A stretch of DNA of 7,447 nt from Pyrinomonadaceae bacterium (lineage in GTDB: Bacteria; Acidobacteriota; Blastocatellia; Pyrinomonadales; Pyrinomonadaceae). This document shows positions 5,875-7,447 of the stretch, piece by piece. Below the pieces are notes generated by a model, which saw nothing but the letters and a program-made list of their open reading frames with translations, ran no database searches and was not told the origin of the DNA. The stretch is taken from contig JAGOWF010000135.1 in the NCBI GenBank assembly GCA_018060305.1, positions 1-7,447 on the forward strand. Direction: 5' to 3'. The position numbers and the translations under genes were made by a program. Position 1 is the first letter of the stretch. Each line of letters starts with the position of its first letter.

Positions 5875-6107
5875 GCCGACATTAATTCTATCCGGTAATT
5901 GTTCTGCATCAGATGCGAAGCAAATCGAAGGCAGGCATAAATATCCTCCCTCTCAAGCGTAGGATACTCGTCCAGTATCTCATCGATACCGTCACCTTTG
6001 CTCAGGAATTCAAGTATCGTCTGAACCGCGATCCGTTTGCCGCGTATCGAAGGCTTGCCGTTCAACATGTCGGCATCGATAGTGATCCTGTCCTCAATGC
6101 TGTTCAT
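5871..6107 (-). CDS. DUF433 protein, probable antitoxin
   Basis: A 78-residue protein starting at ATG 6107. It is a typical DUF433 domain over almost its full length: RITIDADMLNGKPSIRGKRIAV (7-28) and then TILEFLSKGDGIDEILDEYPTLEREDIYACLRFAS (30-64), a winged/helix-turn-helix-like fold related to antitoxins that bind their own promoter. The start is supported because the conserved DUF433 beginning lies only a few residues in. No Shine-Dalgarno is present; the ATG directly follows a predicted -10 box, so the mRNA may be leaderless. It is the upstream gene of the pair and overlaps the DUF5615 toxin by 4 bases, as expected for an antitoxin made first. Expected role: neutralise the toxin and repress the operon. 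It could also be an orphan chromosomal regulator; toxin-antitoxin behaviour is inferred from the pairing. Confidence 0.86.
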   Translation of the reverse strand: MNSIEDRITIDADMLNGKPSIRGKRIAVQTILEFLSKGDGIDEILDEYPTLEREDIYACLRFASHLMQNNYRIELMSA

Positions 6108-6113
6108 AGGGAA

Positions 6114-6142
6114 ATATTATGAACATTCCTATAGAGAGTCAA
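6114..6142 (-). promoter_or_regulatory. Predicted promoter of the DUF433/DUF5615 pair
   Basis: On the minus strand TTGACT (6142-6137, 5/6) and TAATAT (6119-6114, 4/6) are separated by 17 bases. Only 6 bases separate the -10 from the ATG at 6107, so transcription would start at or next to the start codon. An alternative -10, CATAAT, sits two bases earlier with a shorter 15-base spacer. Confidence 0.5.
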
Positions 6143-6227
6143 TAAAAATAGCTTTCGATCGCGAGGTTGTTACTTTTAGGAGCTTCGCTCGACCTTCGAG
6201 GTTGCTGCGGATAGAAAGAATCAATAT

Positions 6228-6249
6228 TATGGTGATGTATATCACAATA
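6228..6249. promoter_or_regulatory. Crp/Fnr-family operator upstream of nrfHA
   Basis: A 22-base near-perfect palindrome: left arm TATGGTGAT (6228-6236), 4-base spacer GTAT, right arm ATCACAATA (6241-6249), one mismatch between the arms. It fits the Crp/Fnr superfamily layout: TGTGA-N6-TCACA of Crp in 9 of 10 positions, and TTGTGA-N6-TCACAA, known for the nitrite/nitric-oxide-stress regulator HcpR, in 11 of 12. It fits the Fnr box TTGAT-N4-ATCAA less well. The centre is about 85 bases before the nrfH ATG. A poor extended -10 (TGCAATAAC, 6261-6269) would place the operator near -38, roughly the class II activator position. The regulator is not in the window. Confidence 0.6.
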
Positions 6250-6260
6250 ACACCTGTAAA

Positions 6261-6269
6261 TGCAATAAC
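6261..6269 (+). promoter_or_regulatory. Possible extended -10 of nrfHA
   Basis: TG-C-AATAAC (6261-6269) has the TGn extension and 4/6 of the -10 hexamer, with no good -35, as expected for an activator-dependent promoter. Transcription would begin near 6276, about 48 bases before the nrfH ATG. Low certainty; TAACTT (6266-6271) is an alternative. Confidence 0.25.
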
Positions 6270-6323
6270 TTACCTCCGCTTGATTCCCACCCTGATTTGA
6301 GCCAAGATTACCCTAGAGGGGCC

Positions 6324-6782
6324 ATGAACGTTCAGATCCTAAAACTGAGTCTGGTCGGCCTAGCCATCGGTGCCGCTGTTGGCATCGGGATGTTCACATT
6401 TGTTTACGCCAAGGGTTATTCGTATCTGAGCAACGACGCGGCGGCATGCGCAAATTGCCATGTGATGAACGATCAATACAGCGGTTGGCTCAAATCCTCT
6501 CACAAGAATGTTGCCACCTGTAACGATTGCCATACCCCGCCGGACTCGCTTCTCGGCAAGTATTACACAAAGGCCTCGAATGGTTTTTGGCACTCGTACT
6601 ATTTCACGTTTAACAATTTTCACGAGCCGATCCAAATAACTGAGCGAAATCGCCAGGTCACCGAGGCCTCGTGCCGTCATTGCCATCAAGACCTGACCGC
6701 TTCGATCACACCGCACCGCGCGGACCGCGATGATGAGATCTCATGTATCCGCTGCCACCGCTCGGTGGGGCATATGCACTAG
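6324..6782 (+). CDS. nrfH: Cytochrome c nitrite reductase small subunit (tetrahaem quinol dehydrogenase)
   Basis: A 152-residue NapC/NrfH-family protein. An N-terminal membrane anchor (about 4-30) is followed by a periplasmic domain with exactly four CXXCH haem sites: CANCH (42-46), CNDCH (66-70), CRHCH (117-121) and CIRCH (141-145). The first is CANCHVM, with the Met two residues after the His that ligates haem 1 in known NrfH. The spacing M..QYSGWLKSSH before the second haem is typical. It oxidises membrane quinol and passes electrons to NrfA. The ATG at 6324 is chosen over the in-frame TTG at 6297 because AGAGGGG (6315-6321) precedes it closely and the membrane segment follows directly; with TTG the protein would gain 9 residues. 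nrfA starts 9 bases downstream, so the two form an operon. The upstream Crp/Fnr-type palindrome suggests control by anaerobiosis or nitrogen oxides. Confidence 0.93.
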   Translation: MNVQILKLSLVGLAIGAAVGIGMFTFVYAKGYSYLSNDAAACANCHVMNDQYSGWLKSSHKNVATCNDCHTPPDSLLGKYYTKASNGFWHSYYFTFNNFHEPIQITERNRQVTEASCRHCHQDLTASITPHRADRDDEISCIRCHRSVGHMH

Positions 6783-6791
6783 ACCAAAGCC

Positions 6792-7447
6792 ATGGAAGAC
6801 GAAAAGAAAGAGACCACCACCACACAGCCCAAACGCCGTCCCAACCTGCGCCTGATCGTGCTCGTCGCCCTGATCGCGGCTGTCGGTTCGATCGCGGGTG
6901 CGGCACTCTTGACAAATATCTTTGAGCGAAAGCAGGAGGGACGAAACCCCTTCTTCCGTGTCGTCGAGCTTACGGATGATACTGACGATCCCGCGATCTG
7001 GGGCAAGAATTTCCCGCTGCAGTATGACGGCTACAAGCGCACCGTTGATCAGGTTCGCACGCGTTACGGCGGCAGCGAGGCGATCGCCAAGACGCCAAAG
7101 GACTCGGATCCTCGGTCGATCGTTGCCCAGTCGCGGCTTGAGGAAGACCCGCGTCTAAAGACGATGTGGGACGGCTATGCCTTTGCAGTCGATTTTCGCG
7201 AGGAACGCGGCCATGCGTTTATGCTCGAGGATCAGACCTTCACCCAGCGGCAGGATGTGGTCAAGCAGCCGGGCTCGTGCGTGAATTGCCATGCATCGGC
7301 ATATACGGCATACAAACGGCTTGGCAACGGCGATATTTTCAAGGGTTTTGACGCGCTCAATGCGCTCGGCTACGGCGTGGCGCGCCGCGAGGTCAGCCAT
7401 CCTGTTTCGTGTCTCGATTGTCACGACGCGATGACAATGGCGCTTCG
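6792..7447 (+). CDS. nrfA: Ammonia-forming cytochrome c nitrite reductase catalytic subunit, N-terminal part (3' end outside window)
   Basis: The frame runs from ATG 6792 to the window edge without a stop: 218 full residues of a protein that is usually about 480-520. Residues 1-19 are charged, 20-43 form a hydrophobic segment (LRLIVLVALIAAVGSIAGAALL), either a membrane anchor or an uncleaved signal. NrfA landmarks follow: DPAIWGKNFPLQYDGY (66-81), RTRYGGSEA (89-97), DPR, SRLEEDPRLKTMWDGYAF (114-131), RGHAF (139-143), the first haem site CVNCH (163-167), SHPVSC, and the second haem CLDCHDAMTMAL (207-218). Arg153 is the likely counterpart of the catalytic Arg. The first haem has His instead of the Lys of CXXCK enzymes, so this is the CXXCH subgroup. 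The enzyme reduces nitrite to ammonium with six electrons from NrfH in the periplasm. No clear Shine-Dalgarno; coupling to nrfH (9-base gap) may serve. Confidence 0.92.
   Translation, partial: MEDEKKETTTTQPKRRPNLRLIVLVALIAAVGSIAGAALLTNIFERKQEGRNPFFRVVELTDDTDDPAIWGKNFPLQYDGYKRTVDQVRTRYGGSEAIAKTPKDSDPRSIVAQSRLEEDPRLKTMWDGYAFAVDFREERGHAFMLEDQTFTQRQDVVKQPGSCVNCHASAYTAYKRLGNGDIFKGFDALNALGYGVARREVSHPVSCLDCHDAMTMAL

Noticed and set aside
6188..6204. Hairpin CGACCT-TCG-AGGTTG as a terminator
   Set aside because: The stem is short with a mismatch or wobble pair and no T-run follows on either side, so an intrinsic terminator is not supported.
6037..6300. An 87-codon open frame on the + strand before nrfH
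   Set aside because: It starts antisense to the DUF433 gene and continues through the nrf regulatory region; the translation looks random.
6360..6716. A 118-codon open frame on the minus strand
   Set aside because: Lies opposite nrfH, whose four CXXCH motifs fix the coding strand.

Overview
The window looks like ordinary chromosome from a moderately GC-rich, free-living, Gram-negative-type bacterium. The combination of a type III pantothenate kinase near a biotin ligase, a VanW-family protein, a Tat-exported peptide-amidase-like enzyme and an nrfHA pair whose NrfA has CXXCH at the first haem would fit Acidobacteriota, perhaps Blastocatellia. That placement is inference from gene content and protein style, not a proven assignment.

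Layout. (a) 3-251 (+): the 3' end of a biotin-protein ligase gene (birA). (b) 265-651 (-): a small zinc-ribbon membrane protein, tail to tail with birA. (c) 707-2608 (+): a tight three-gene unit of a VanW-family protein, a small acidic protein of unknown function and coaX (type III pantothenate kinase). birA and coaX both serve cofactor metabolism and are often neighbours; here three other genes lie between them. (d) 2617-4188 (-): a Tat-exported amidase of the peptide-amidase (Pam) type with a strong Shine-Dalgarno. (e) 4258-5532 (+): the C-terminal half of a Ski2/Mtr4-like helicase, with no ATP-binding first RecA domain. (f) 5533-6107 (-): an AT-rich DUF433/DUF5615 toxin-antitoxin pair with overlapping genes. 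(g) 6324-7447 (+): nrfH and the start of nrfA, the membrane quinol dehydrogenase and the ammonia-forming nitrite reductase, preceded by a good Crp/Fnr-family palindrome; nrfA runs off the window.

Themes. Genes are packed very tightly: three convergent pairs have 13, 8 and 0 bases between stop codons, and two divergent pairs share 55-69 bases with overlapping promoters. Several + and - strand genes lack a Shine-Dalgarno and have a plausible -10 box 6 to 14 bases before the ATG, which suggests leaderless or near-leaderless mRNAs, while the amidase has a textbook Shine-Dalgarno.

I see no clear sign of a wholly new multi-gene system. The observations most worth checking are the half-helicase with a heptanucleotide repeat inside it, the Asp-to-Ser change at the potassium-site position of CoaX, the CXXCH active-site haem motif in NrfA, and the HcpR/CRP-like operator in front of nrfHA. 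No rRNA, tRNA, CRISPR array, insertion sequence or replication origin was recognised.
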